Position numbers and translations under genes: made by a program
In this document: positions 43,090-51,341 of the stretch, in pieces
Numbering within the stretch: the first letter of the stretch is position 1
How the letters are laid out: each line of letters opens with the position of its first letter
The notes under the pieces: model-generated
What the model was told of the DNA's origin: nothing
Database searches by the model: none
Seen by the model: the letters and a program-made list of their open reading frames with translations, nothing else
From: UBA3478 sp965662045
Lineage (GTDB): Bacteria; Bacteroidota; Bacteroidia; Flavobacteriales; Flavobacteriaceae
NCBI GenBank assembly: GCA_965662045.1
Contig: CBFIGE010000010.1
Span: 1-64,000, forward strand
Reading direction: 5' to 3'
DNA: 64,000 bases

Positions 43090-43625
43090 ATTACCAAGAC
43101 ACTATACCTTTAGCCCAGCAAGGCGATCAAACCGCTTTTCAACATTTATTTGATGAGCACTGGAACTACTTGTACAATTTTCATGCGCAGAAAGAAATAT
43201 CTGATGACGAAATTGAAGACCTGTGTATAGAAACTTTTTCTAAAGCCTTTGAAAAAATAGAAAGTTTTAATTTGAATTACAATTTTAAAACTTGGTTGGT
43301 TTCCATTTCGAAAAATTTATACATCGATCAAAAAAGAAAAAAGTCAATTGACCAAAGTACATCACATATTAATGAATCTGTGGAATATCCTGATGAGACA
43401 CCCTCAATAGAAGATCAGCTTATTGAAAAACAACGTCTTAAAGATTTGCGACAAATGATAAAAGAACTTAAACCTCAGTACAAAAATATTCTTATTCTTC
43501 GGTATTTTGAAGAATTGACTTATTCTGAAATTGCACAACGCACAAATATTTCTCTCAGTAATGCCAAAGTTTTGGTAATGAGAGCACGAAAAAAGTTGTC
43601 TGAAAAAATTGAGAATAAGCCTTAA
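43086..43625 (+). CDS. ECF RNA polymerase sigma factor (second)
   Basis: A 179-residue sigma-70 family protein with region 2 (LCIETFSKAFEKIESFNLNY, NFKTWLVSISKNLYIDQKRKK) and region 4 (PQYKNILILRYFEELTYSEI, AQRTNISLSNAKVLVMRARKKL). The start is TTG 43086, overlapping the small protein's stop as TTGA. It has no anti-sigma factor of its own immediately downstream; the small cysteine-rich protein upstream is the only membrane partner candidate. lipA follows after 26 nt. Confidence 0.9.
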   Translation: MNYQDTIPLAQQGDQTAFQHLFDEHWNYLYNFHAQKEISDDEIEDLCIETFSKAFEKIESFNLNYNFKTWLVSISKNLYIDQKRKKSIDQSTSHINESVEYPDETPSIEDQLIEKQRLKDLRQMIKELKPQYKNILILRYFEELTYSEIAQRTNISLSNAKVLVMRARKKLSEKIENKP

Positions 43626-43651
43626 ATTTGTTTACAAGAAAACACGAAATC

Positions 43652-44533
43652 ATGGAAGATGTTAAAACAGCTCCAACGGTGAAAACCCCTGTCCAAAAAA
43701 AACCCAAATGGTTAAGGGTTACCTTACCAACAGGAAAAAAGTATACTGAACTTAGAGGCTTAGTGGATAAGTACAAACTCAATACAATTTGTACTTCTGG
43801 TAGCTGCCCTAATATGGGTGAGTGCTGGGGTGAAGGAACAGCCACTTTCATGATTCTAGGTAATATTTGTACGCGGTCTTGTGGGTTTTGTGGGGTACAA
43901 ACAGGAAGACCAAATGCTGTGGATTGGGCCGAGCCAGAAAAAGTTGCTCGTTCGATAAAAATAATGGGGATTAAACACGCCGTGATTACCTCTGTGGATA
44001 GAGACGATTTAAAAGATATGGGGTCTGTGATTTGGGCTGAAACTATTTTGGCTATCAAAAGAATGAACCCAAATACTACACTAGAAACATTACTTCCTGA
44101 TTTTCAGGGAATAAGTGAGCATCTTGACCGAATTTTAAAAGTAAAACCCGAGGTCATTTCGCACAACATGGAAACCGTAAAAAGACTCACCAGATCAGTG
44201 CGTATTCAAGCTAAATACGATCGCTCATTAGAAGTTCTAAAGTATTTAAAAGAAAATGGTGCACATCGCACAAAATCTGGTATAATGCTGGGTTTAGGCG
44301 AAGAGAAAGAAGAAGTTTTTGAGAGCCTAGAACATTTGAGGGATGCACAGGTAGATGTAGTTACACTCGGGCAGTATTTACAACCCAGTAAAAAACACCT
44401 ATCCGTTCAACGCTTTGTGTCTCCTGAAGAATTCAAAGAATTTGAAGAATACGGAAAGGCTCTAGGATTTAGACATGTAGAATCTGGACCTTTAGTGCGA
44501 TCTTCGTACAAAGCACATAAACATATTGAGTAG
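43652..44533 (+). CDS. lipA: Lipoyl synthase
   Basis: LipA inserts two sulfurs into octanoyl groups on lipoyl domains. The 293-residue radical-SAM protein has the auxiliary cluster cysteines Cys47, Cys52 and Cys58 (ICTSGSCPNMGECWG), the SAM cluster Cys73, Cys77 and Cys80 (CTRSCGFC), and the C-terminal RSSY motif (LVRSSYKAHK). ATG 43652 gives MEDVKTAPTV; an upstream TTG at 43628 would add 8 residues and is less likely. Its 3' end overlaps the GAPDH start by 8 nt. Confidence 0.96.
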   Translation: MEDVKTAPTVKTPVQKKPKWLRVTLPTGKKYTELRGLVDKYKLNTICTSGSCPNMGECWGEGTATFMILGNICTRSCGFCGVQTGRPNAVDWAEPEKVARSIKIMGIKHAVITSVDRDDLKDMGSVIWAETILAIKRMNPNTTLETLLPDFQGISEHLDRILKVKPEVISHNMETVKRLTRSVRIQAKYDRSLEVLKYLKENGAHRTKSGIMLGLGEEKEEVFESLEHLRDAQVDVVTLGQYLQPSKKHLSVQRFVSPEEFKEFEEYGKALGFRHVESGPLVRSSYKAHKHIE

Positions 44534-45533
44534 AATACGTGTAGGAATAAACGGTTTTGGTCGAATTGGTAGGACCTTTTTTAGATTGGCGTTCGACAGA
44601 GCCCCTCACTTGGAATTGGTTGTTATCAATGACCTAGGGCCTGCAAATACCCTAGCACATTTACTGAAATACGACAGTATTCACGGAATGTGGGATAAAA
44701 ACATTTCAGTTGAAAAAAACAGCATTTTAGTAAATCAATCTCCCGTTGTTGTACTAAACAAAAAAACAATTGAAGAAATACCCTGGGATGAATATAAGAT
44801 AGATGTTGTAATTGAATGTACGGGGAAATTCAAAACCTATAAGGAATTAAGTCCTCACATTAAGGGAGCGGTACAAAAAGTAATTCTTTCAGCACCTAGT
44901 GCAGATGACAGCATTAAAACAGTGGTTTTAGGTGTTAATGAAAGAGAATTAAACGCCTCCGATGTAATCATTTCTAACGCCTCTTGCACCACCAATAATG
45001 CCGCACCAATGATTAAGATTATTGACCAGCTTTGTGACATTAATCTACTTTATATTACAACGGTTCACTCCTTTACTTCTGATCAGTCTCTTCACGATCA
45101 AATTCATCACGATTTAAGGAGGGCTCGAGCAGCAACACAATCAATCATTCCGACTACTACAGGAGCAGCAAAAGCCTTGACTAAAATTTTTCCTCATCTC
45201 GCACAATCTATGGGTGGATGTGGCATAAGAGTACCTGTTTCAAACGGTTCCTTGACAGATATTACATTTGTTGTTGACCAACAAATGGACGTACAAACCA
45301 TCAATAATGCATTTAGGATGGCTGTAGGGAATCAAAATTACGATATCATTAATTATACAGAAGATCCTATAGTTTCTTCAGACGTAAACAATAGTTTGTT
45401 CTCTTGTACGTTTGATTCTATGATGACATCAGTAATTGGTAATATGATTAAAATAATCGGCTGGTACGACAATGAAACAGGTTACAGCAGCAGATTAATT
45501 GATTTGATAGACCATGTTGCTGTGAACAAGTAA
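44526..45533 (+). CDS. gap: Type I glyceraldehyde-3-phosphate dehydrogenase
   Basis: This NAD-dependent glycolytic/gluconeogenic enzyme has 335 residues. The Rossmann motif GINGFGRIGRTFFRLAF is at the N-terminus, and the catalytic Cys154 is in ISNASCTTNNAAP. WYDNETGYSSRL is near the end. It starts with TTG at 44526, inside the last codons of lipA. Bacteroidota often carry a second GAPDH, so NADP or NAD preference and flux direction remain open. The histidine-kinase gene follows after 3 nt. Confidence 0.95.
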   Translation: MSRIRVGINGFGRIGRTFFRLAFDRAPHLELVVINDLGPANTLAHLLKYDSIHGMWDKNISVEKNSILVNQSPVVVLNKKTIEEIPWDEYKIDVVIECTGKFKTYKELSPHIKGAVQKVILSAPSADDSIKTVVLGVNERELNASDVIISNASCTTNNAAPMIKIIDQLCDINLLYITTVHSFTSDQSLHDQIHHDLRRARAATQSIIPTTTGAAKALTKIFPHLAQSMGGCGIRVPVSNGSLTDITFVVDQQMDVQTINNAFRMAVGNQNYDIINYTEDPIVSSDVNNSLFSCTFDSMMTSVIGNMIKIIGWYDNETGYSSRLIDLIDHVAVNK

Positions 45534-45536
45534 AAC

Positions 45537-47726
45537 ATGTTTATTCAACGGTACTTAACGCTTTTCTTTTTATTGATTTACACGTATTGGTCAAATGCTC
45601 AAAATGAATTTGATCAATACAAAGAAGCTTTTGATAAAGTTGAGTTGTACTCCATCGAAAATGAGGTTGATTTAGGTATATTGGAGTTGGAGGCTGTTTT
45701 GCAGAATGCAGAAAAAAATGGTGACAGTAAACTCCTTATCGCGGTGTACCATAAAATTGCAGAACTCTATTTAGAAAATAAAAATATAGAATCTGCAAAT
45801 TTCTACTTGAGCAGAACCAGACTAATGCTCAGTCAAAATTTATATCCTTTTGCAAATTCATATCAAAAATATTTAGAAGGACTCAGGGAATATAGAGTGC
45901 AAGAAAATAGTTTAATTGACCAAAGATCTATAGCTCTAGCAGAGGCTCTAATCGAGGAGTCACAAATGACGAGTAACGATATCAAATTGTTGGAAAAACG
46001 CCAATATCTAAAGGCAAAACTGCACACACTTCAAGACGATAATAATAAGTCTGAAGAATTACTAAATGCGCTGGTGGTTAAAAGTGATGATTTGATCAAA
46101 TTAAAAGCTTCTCGTGATTTGGCCCAGTGGTATTTATCGCAAGCTAGGTCTAAGGATGCGATCTATTTCGCTAATCTCGCTTTAGATCTCTCGCTAAAAT
46201 ACAATTTGAAAAATCTAGGTTTAGCCTTAAAAAAAGTACTAATTCAAGCCTATTACGAAACTAAAAATTACCAAGAAGCTTTAGATTTAACTCTGGAACT
46301 TATTGAATATTCAGATTTTTCTGTGGTCTCTTCAACGCAAATATCGGATAGTACTATTACTAAAACTGTACAACTGCAACAAGGATACATTGAAAACCTA
46401 CAGGACCAAATTTCTGAATTGAATCTATCCAATTCTAGATCAGAATTGACGGCCATTTTGAGTTCAGCGATTCTAACTATAATCACAATAGTCACCTTCA
46501 CATTATACAGAAATAATCAAATTAAACTAAAGACTAATGATCTTCTAGCCAATAAGAACAGAGAGCTCATAAAGGCCAGAGACAACGCTCTGACTGCAAT
46601 GAAGACAAAGATGAACTTTTTGTCCACAGTGACTCATGAATTGCGCACTCCACTTTATGCGATAACAGGTCTTACTCATTTGCTCATAGAAGAAGAACCT
46701 GATAAATCCCAGATGGAGCATTTGAAGTCATTGAAATATTCAGGAGATTATTTAATGAATTTCATCAACGACATTCTTCAAATCAATAAAATTGAAGCAG
46801 ATGAGATTGAACCACTAAAAATTGAATTTCAATTAGAAAAATTATTGAAGGAAGCCCTAGAAGGTATCCGTATTAACGCCAAGAAAAAAGGGATTAATCT
46901 TCAGCTTCACTACGACGCGGCTATCCCTCATAAATTATTAGGTGATCCGGCAAAATTGACTCAGATTTTTATGAATCTGCTTATGAATGCTGATAAATTC
47001 ACCAAGGAAGGACAAATAGAAATTATAGCTAAAATCAAAAAACAAGATGAAAGATTTGTCACCGTTTACTTTGAGGTTTCTGATACAGGTATAGGGATTT
47101 CAGAAGAACAGCAACAATACATATTTGAAAGTTTTAAGCAGGGATCTGTTCAAATCAATCGAAAATATGGCGGAACCGGTCTAGGACTCACTATTGTAAA
47201 ATCTTTACTAGGTCTTTTCAACAGCAACATTCACATTGATAGCGAATTAAATGTGGGAACAACCTTCTTTTTTGACTTAATTTTTGAATATGAGTTCAAA
47301 ACAGAAGAGGAACAAGAAAACAAAGTAGGCAATGACTATGAAATTCTAAAAGACAAACATTTGTTATTGGTGGAAGACAACAAAATCAATCAGGTTATAA
47401 CCAAAAAAATGCTTACTAAAAAAGGAATGGGTTGTGATATCGTAGCTACTGGGAACGATGCCATTGATCATGCGAAGAATACCAAATATGACGCTATATT
47501 GATGGACATACACATGCCTGGTATAAGCGGAGAAGAAGCTACAATTCAAATTCGCAAATTCGATAAAAAAACTCCAATTATTGCTCTCACAGCTATTTCG
47601 CAGGAGGACAGTCAAGATAATTTTTTCAAGGCCGGTTGTAATGCCGTAGTAACTAAACCCTTTAAACCTGACGTTTTTTATGACACCATTAAGGAATTTA
47701 TTGAGTTAAATTCACGTTTAGTTTAG
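45537..47726 (+). CDS. Hybrid sensor histidine kinase with TPR-like sensor region
   Basis: A 729-residue protein. Signal peptide (about 1-21), an extracytoplasmic helical TPR-like region (22-290), a coiled coil, a membrane segment (about 305-325), then HisKA with phospho-accepting His367 (STVTHELRTPLYAI), HATPase_c (NLLMNADKF, VSDTGIGIS, GGTGLGLTIV), and a receiver domain with Asp657 (AILMDIHMPG). There is no DNA-binding domain and no separate response regulator nearby, so its output partner is elsewhere or phosphorelay-based. The stop lies 29 nt inside the convergent lpxK gene. Confidence 0.92.
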   Translation: MFIQRYLTLFFLLIYTYWSNAQNEFDQYKEAFDKVELYSIENEVDLGILELEAVLQNAEKNGDSKLLIAVYHKIAELYLENKNIESANFYLSRTRLMLSQNLYPFANSYQKYLEGLREYRVQENSLIDQRSIALAEALIEESQMTSNDIKLLEKRQYLKAKLHTLQDDNNKSEELLNALVVKSDDLIKLKASRDLAQWYLSQARSKDAIYFANLALDLSLKYNLKNLGLALKKVLIQAYYETKNYQEALDLTLELIEYSDFSVVSSTQISDSTITKTVQLQQGYIENLQDQISELNLSNSRSELTAILSSAILTIITIVTFTLYRNNQIKLKTNDLLANKNRELIKARDNALTAMKTKMNFLSTVTHELRTPLYAITGLTHLLIEEEPDKSQMEHLKSLKYSGDYLMNFINDILQINKIEADEIEPLKIEFQLEKLLKEALEGIRINAKKKGINLQLHYDAAIPHKLLGDPAKLTQIFMNLLMNADKFTKEGQIEIIAKIKKQDERFVTVYFEVSDTGIGISEEQQQYIFESFKQGSVQINRKYGGTGLGLTIVKSLLGLFNSNIHIDSELNVGTTFFFDLIFEYEFKTEEEQENKVGNDYEILKDKHLLLVEDNKINQVITKKMLTKKGMGCDIVATGNDAIDHAKNTKYDAILMDIHMPGISGEEATIQIRKFDKKTPIIALTAISQEDSQDNFFKAGCNAVVTKPFKPDVFYDTIKEFIELNSRLV

Positions 47727-48708
47727 CACTTATTTTCTCAAAAAATTCACTTTCCTTATCAAATAGAAAATGATGTGCTACTTTAATCATTTGCATTTTT
47801 GTTTCCAGATATGATAATTTTACCTCATCCTTTTCAGTAGTCAAAACACATTTGAACGTATTCAAGGTCTTTAAATCTTTTGCCGTGTACTTGTGATGGT
47901 CTGGAAATTTCAACAAGGTAAAGTTCAAATTCATTCCTTTCAAGTAAGCTTCAAGTTCTTCAGTACTGGCTAATCCAGTTGCTAGAGCCAGTTCATTTTT
48001 TTGATAAGAACAAAGCTCTTCAAGATTTTTTGGATTTATTTCGTCATATTTTAGGCAACAAAAATAAACCTGATCAAACGGAGTATTTAATTCAGATTTA
48101 AATCGTTCAGCATCGATTGTAGTCAAGCTTTGAGGGCATTTTGTAACAATGAGTACATCTGCTCGAGCTGTTTGATTTTTGTGATCGCGTAAACTTCCTT
48201 TAGGCAGGTAATCATCGTTAAAAAAAGGATTGCCAAACGTGGTTAGTAAAAGACTTACATTGGCTTTTATTTTACGATGTTGAAAAGCATCATCGAATAA
48301 TATCAAAGAATTAGGATGCTTTTGATATATATAATTTACCGCTCTAGTTCTATTAGCATCAATGATTAGTGCGATATCTGACTGGAATTTTTTCCAAATC
48401 TGAAAAGGTTCATCCCCCAAGTCCTTTACACCATGTTTTTTATCCGCCACAATCATTCCAGTAGATTCTCGTTTATAGCCTCGAGTTACAACTGCAATTG
48501 AACCTTGAGCTTTAAACATTGTAATTAGTTTTTCAACCATTGGGGTTTTTCCTGTTCCACCAATAGATAAATTTCCAACACAAATTGAAGGCTGATTTAC
48601 TTTAACTGAAGTCAAAAAACCAATGTCATAAAAATAATTTCTTGTAAAGACAACTGTTTGATAGACTTTAGCCAATAAATAAAAAACCATAGATATCATA
48701 GTTAACAT
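47698..48708 (-). CDS. lpxK: Tetraacyldisaccharide 4'-kinase
   Basis: LpxK phosphorylates the lipid A disaccharide at the inner membrane. The 336-residue protein has an N-terminal membrane segment (about 7-25), the Walker A motif SICVGNLSIGGTGKTPMVEK, then VAVVTRGYKRES, DDAFQHRKI and GSLRDHKN. An ATG at 48690 (MVFYLLAKVYQ) may be the true start. Its 3' end overlaps the histidine-kinase gene by 29 nt. No other Lpx gene is present here. Confidence 0.92.
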   Translation of the reverse strand: MLTMISMVFYLLAKVYQTVVFTRNYFYDIGFLTSVKVNQPSICVGNLSIGGTGKTPMVEKLITMFKAQGSIAVVTRGYKRESTGMIVADKKHGVKDLGDEPFQIWKKFQSDIALIIDANRTRAVNYIYQKHPNSLILFDDAFQHRKIKANVSLLLTTFGNPFFNDDYLPKGSLRDHKNQTARADVLIVTKCPQSLTTIDAERFKSELNTPFDQVYFCCLKYDEINPKNLEELCSYQKNELALATGLASTEELEAYLKGMNLNFTLLKFPDHHKYTAKDLKTLNTFKCVLTTEKDEVKLSYLETKMQMIKVAHHFLFDKESEFFEKISAKLNVNLTQ

Positions 48709-48866
48709 TAAAAGTATGCAATCTAAATTGTTCGGTCTCTTAAGTTTTTGTGAATTTAAACAAAGTTATTATCGGCGAGATAGAAATCTATTTCTAAAAG
48801 ACAAACGACATGCTGTTCAAAAACTTGTGCGATATTTGAATTATCTTGACACTTACCTTAAAACGT

Positions 48867-49649
48867 ATGACCATGAAAATATCTCTTTTATTGGAAGAAC
48901 TCAATGAGTGGGCGCCATTTAAAAATGCAGAAGATTACGATAATATTGGATTGTTAACTGGACAATTAGATACAACTGTGACGGGAGTTCTAGTAGCCTT
49001 AGACAGCACTGAAGAAGTAGTTCAAGAGGCTATTGCTAAAAACTGTAACACAATCATTGCATTTCATCCTATTGTATTTAAAGGATTGAAACAACTAAAT
49101 GGACAGACATATGTCGAAAGAGCTGTAGTCAAAGCAATACAAAATGACATCAATATTATCGCATTACATACAGCATTAGATAATGTGGCACACGGAGTTA
49201 GCGGTCGAATGCTGCAAGAACTGAATGCAGAACCACTTCATATTTTGGATGCTAAATCTGAAAATCATGGCCTTGGAATGGTTGGTCAATTGCAAACTCC
49301 ACATTCCGAAGAAAATTTTCTCAAATTATTGAAAAATACTTTTCACTTAAAAACCTTAAGGCATTCTAAACTATTGGCTAAACCGATAGAAAAAATTGCA
49401 GTTTTAGGGGGAAGCGGTTCTTTTGCTATAGAACTTGTAAAGAAATGTCAAGTGGATGCATACATAAGTGCAGATTTTAAGTATCACGACTTTTTTGCAG
49501 CAGACAATCAGTTGCTGTTAATCGATATTGGACATTACGAATCTGAGCAATTCACAAAAAATTTAATTGTCGAATTCCTTACGGAAAAATTTAGTAGTTT
49601 TGTGGGCATTTTATCACAAACAAAAACTAATCCCGTCAATTATTTTTAG
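48867..49649 (+). CDS. NIF3-like dinuclear metal centre protein
   Basis: A GTP cyclohydrolase I type 2-like/NIF3 protein of 260 residues. Conserved metal-site features are YDNIGLLTG, IIAFHPIVFKGLKQL, IIALHTALDNVAHGV and DIGHYESEQF. The molecular function of the family is unsettled. The frame is open to 48846; ATG 48867 (MTMKISLLLEEL) or 48873 is the likely start. It lies 2 nt before the coiled-coil protein gene, a common Bacteroidota pair. Confidence 0.88.
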   Translation: MTMKISLLLEELNEWAPFKNAEDYDNIGLLTGQLDTTVTGVLVALDSTEEVVQEAIAKNCNTIIAFHPIVFKGLKQLNGQTYVERAVVKAIQNDINIIALHTALDNVAHGVSGRMLQELNAEPLHILDAKSENHGLGMVGQLQTPHSEENFLKLLKNTFHLKTLRHSKLLAKPIEKIAVLGGSGSFAIELVKKCQVDAYISADFKYHDFFAADNQLLLIDIGHYESEQFTKNLIVEFLTEKFSSFVGILSQTKTNPVNYF

Positions 49650-49651
49650 GT

Positions 49652-50434
49652 ATGGCAGCAAAGAAAGAACTCATCGTAGAAGATAAACTGAGAGCGCTTT
49701 ACGATCTTCAACTCATAGATTCGAGAATCGATAAAATCAGAAGTTTACGAGGAGAATTACCCATGGAGGTCCAAGATCTAGAAGACGAGGTTACCGGCTT
49801 GAAAACGAGGGTAGACAAGCTCAAATCCGAAATCGAAACACTCAATTTTGAAATCGGTGCAAAAAAGAACCTAATTGAGGAGTCCAAAGCCCTCATTAAA
49901 AAATATTCGGAGCAACAAAAAAATGTCCGTAACAATCGAGAGTTTAACTCTATTTCAAAAGAAATCGAATACCAAGAGTTGGAAATGGAATTAGCAGAAA
50001 AACACATCAAAGGTTTTAAAGTCCAAATAGACGAAAAGAAAGAGGTTATCAAAGAGACCAAAGACAATTTATCTGCTAGAGAAGAACATTTAAAACATAA
50101 AAAAGAAGAACTAGATTCGATTTTAGCTGAAACCGAAAAAGAAGAAGGAGATCTTTTGAAAAAAAGTGAGGAGTATAAAACAAAAATCGAAGACCGGTTA
50201 ATCAACGCATATTCCAGAATCCGCGATAATGTCAAAAACGGCTTGGCTGTGGTTTCAATAGAACGAGGAGCCTCTGGAGGTTCGTTTTTTACACTTCCTC
50301 CACAAGTACAAGTGGAAATTGCAACGCGTAAAAAAGTCATTACTGACGAGCACAGCGGAAGAATTTTAGTTGACCCTGAATTGGCTCAAGAGGAAGAAGC
50401 TAAAATGTTAGGTATTTTTTCTAAAATCAAATAG
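49652..50434 (+). CDS. Coiled-coil protein of the C4-zinc-ribbon (DUF164) family with lost zinc site
   Basis: The 260-residue protein is mostly a long antiparallel coiled coil (about 10-190), with the family segment IKKYSEQQKNVRNNREFNSI. The C-terminal part normally holds a CxxC...CxxC zinc ribbon. Here those positions read GASGGSFFTLPPQ and ITDEHSGRILVD, and no Cys remains, so zinc binding is lost. A role in nucleic-acid or RNP handling is suggested for the family but not shown. It pairs with the NIF3 gene. Confidence 0.85.
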   Translation: MAAKKELIVEDKLRALYDLQLIDSRIDKIRSLRGELPMEVQDLEDEVTGLKTRVDKLKSEIETLNFEIGAKKNLIEESKALIKKYSEQQKNVRNNREFNSISKEIEYQELEMELAEKHIKGFKVQIDEKKEVIKETKDNLSAREEHLKHKKEELDSILAETEKEEGDLLKKSEEYKTKIEDRLINAYSRIRDNVKNGLAVVSIERGASGGSFFTLPPQVQVEIATRKKVITDEHSGRILVDPELAQEEEAKMLGIFSKIK

Positions 50435-50530
50435 ATTCATCCAGTCTTAAATTTCAATATCTTACTAAAGAAACAAAACAGGTTCATAACTTTTGGTAAG
50501 GTTTTTACACAAATAATGAACAACTAAATC

Positions 50531-50562
50531 TTGGTGTTTCCTTTTTTTGTTTAATAATTTTG
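50531..50562 (+). promoter_or_regulatory. Promoter of the photolyase operon
   Basis: TTG (50531-50533), 21 nt, then TAATTTTG (50555-50562) matches the Bacteroidota promoter with an exact TAnnTTTG box. The start point should lie about 10-15 nt before the ATG at 50579, leaving an almost absent leader. Confidence 0.6.
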
Positions 50563-50579
50563 TAATTTTATTAAACAAA
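50546..50579 (+). repeat. Perfect 12-bp inverted repeat over the photolyase promoter (operator candidate)
   Basis: TTTGTTTAATAA (50546-50557), a 10-nt spacer TTTTGTAATT, and TTATTAAACAAA (50568-50579) form a perfect palindrome with 12-bp arms. The left arm covers the start of the -7 box and the right arm ends on the A of the first ATG. A dimeric repressor or activator binding here would control the operon. No regulator gene is adjacent. Confidence 0.7.
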
Positions 50580-51232
50580 TGATATATACTTTAGATAATA
50601 TTCAGCATCTTCCTTCACGGCAACGAGCAAGTTTAATTAATCATTGCTGTGGAATCCGTTCGGCCAATCTAATCGGAACGGTAGATACAAAACTACAAGA
50701 GAATCTTGCTGTTTTTAACTCTGTTATGCACCTAGGCAGTGATCCGGCACTAATTGGATTTATTCTACGACCACTCACAGTGGAACGTCACACTTACGAT
50801 AACATACAGCAGACCAAGTTTTTTAGCATAAATCAAATTCCGAAAGACTTGTATACTCAAGCACATCAAACTTCAGCGAAATACAAAAAAAACGAATCCG
50901 AATTTGAAGCCTGCGCTATTGAGCAAGAGTATTTTGATGACTATACCATACCATTTGTCAAAAAATCTAAAATAAAAATAGCCTGTCGATATGAGAGTGA
51001 ATACAACATTAAAGAGAATGGCTGTGTGATGATTATCGGAAAAATTGAAATGATTGCAGTGGACGACTCGGGTGTCGGCCAAGATCTCTGGATTAATCAC
51101 GAAAAATTAAATTCAATAGGTATTGGAGGACTTGATACTTATTACAGCCTGAAATGCATGGATAGGCTTACGTATGCTCAATCTCACCAAGATTCAAAAT
51201 CGATTTATGGCGCACAAAAAACTTCATCTTGA
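50579..51232 (+). CDS. Flavin-reductase-like (FMN-binding split-barrel) protein
   Basis: A 217-residue protein of the flavin reductase/FMN-binding family, recognised from INHCCGIRSANLIGTVD, ENLAVFNSVMHLGSDPALIG, FILRPLTVERHTYDNI and HQTSAKYKKNESEFEA. It may hold FMN or reduce flavin, and so supply reduced flavin to the photolyases encoded next; that is an inference from position. It starts the four-gene operon, and its last 26 nt overlap the DUF2256 gene. Confidence 0.82.
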   Translation: MIYTLDNIQHLPSRQRASLINHCCGIRSANLIGTVDTKLQENLAVFNSVMHLGSDPALIGFILRPLTVERHTYDNIQQTKFFSINQIPKDLYTQAHQTSAKYKKNESEFEACAIEQEYFDDYTIPFVKKSKIKIACRYESEYNIKENGCVMIIGKIEMIAVDDSGVGQDLWINHEKLNSIGIGGLDTYYSLKCMDRLTYAQSHQDSKSIYGAQKTSS

Positions 51233-51341
51233 ACAAAAGATATGCCCTCGATGTCAGCGTCCTTTTGAATGGCGTAAGAAATGGGAAAAAAATTGGGAAA
51301 ATGTAAAATATTGTTCTAAAAAATGCAGCAAAAACAAATAA
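51207..51341 (+). CDS. DUF2256 zinc-binding small protein
   Basis: A 44-codon gene, shorter than usual cut-offs. The protein reads MAHKKLHLEQKICPRC, then PFEWRKKWEKNWENVKYC, SKKCSKNK, with two CxxC-type pairs (CPRC and CSKKC) typical of DUF2256 zinc-ribbon proteins. The family is commonly found beside cryptochrome/photolyase genes. It overlaps the upstream gene by 26 nt and the Cry-DASH gene by 19 nt, in different frames. Function unknown. Confidence 0.85.
   Translation: MAHKKLHLEQKICPRCQRPFEWRKKWEKNWENVKYCSKKCSKNK

Noticed and set aside
48716..48907. A 63-codon plus-strand frame between lpxK and the NIF3 gene
   Set aside because: It resembles no family I know, has an unremarkable composition, and its last 41 nt overlap the NIF3 start in another frame. 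The stretch is more likely the leader/promoter region of the NIF3 gene, although I found no clear promoter in it.
49708..50340. A 210-codon minus-strand frame opposite the coiled-coil gene
   Set aside because: It is a serine-rich mirror of a coiled coil, the usual shadow pattern; the plus-strand protein has family matches and proper neighbours.
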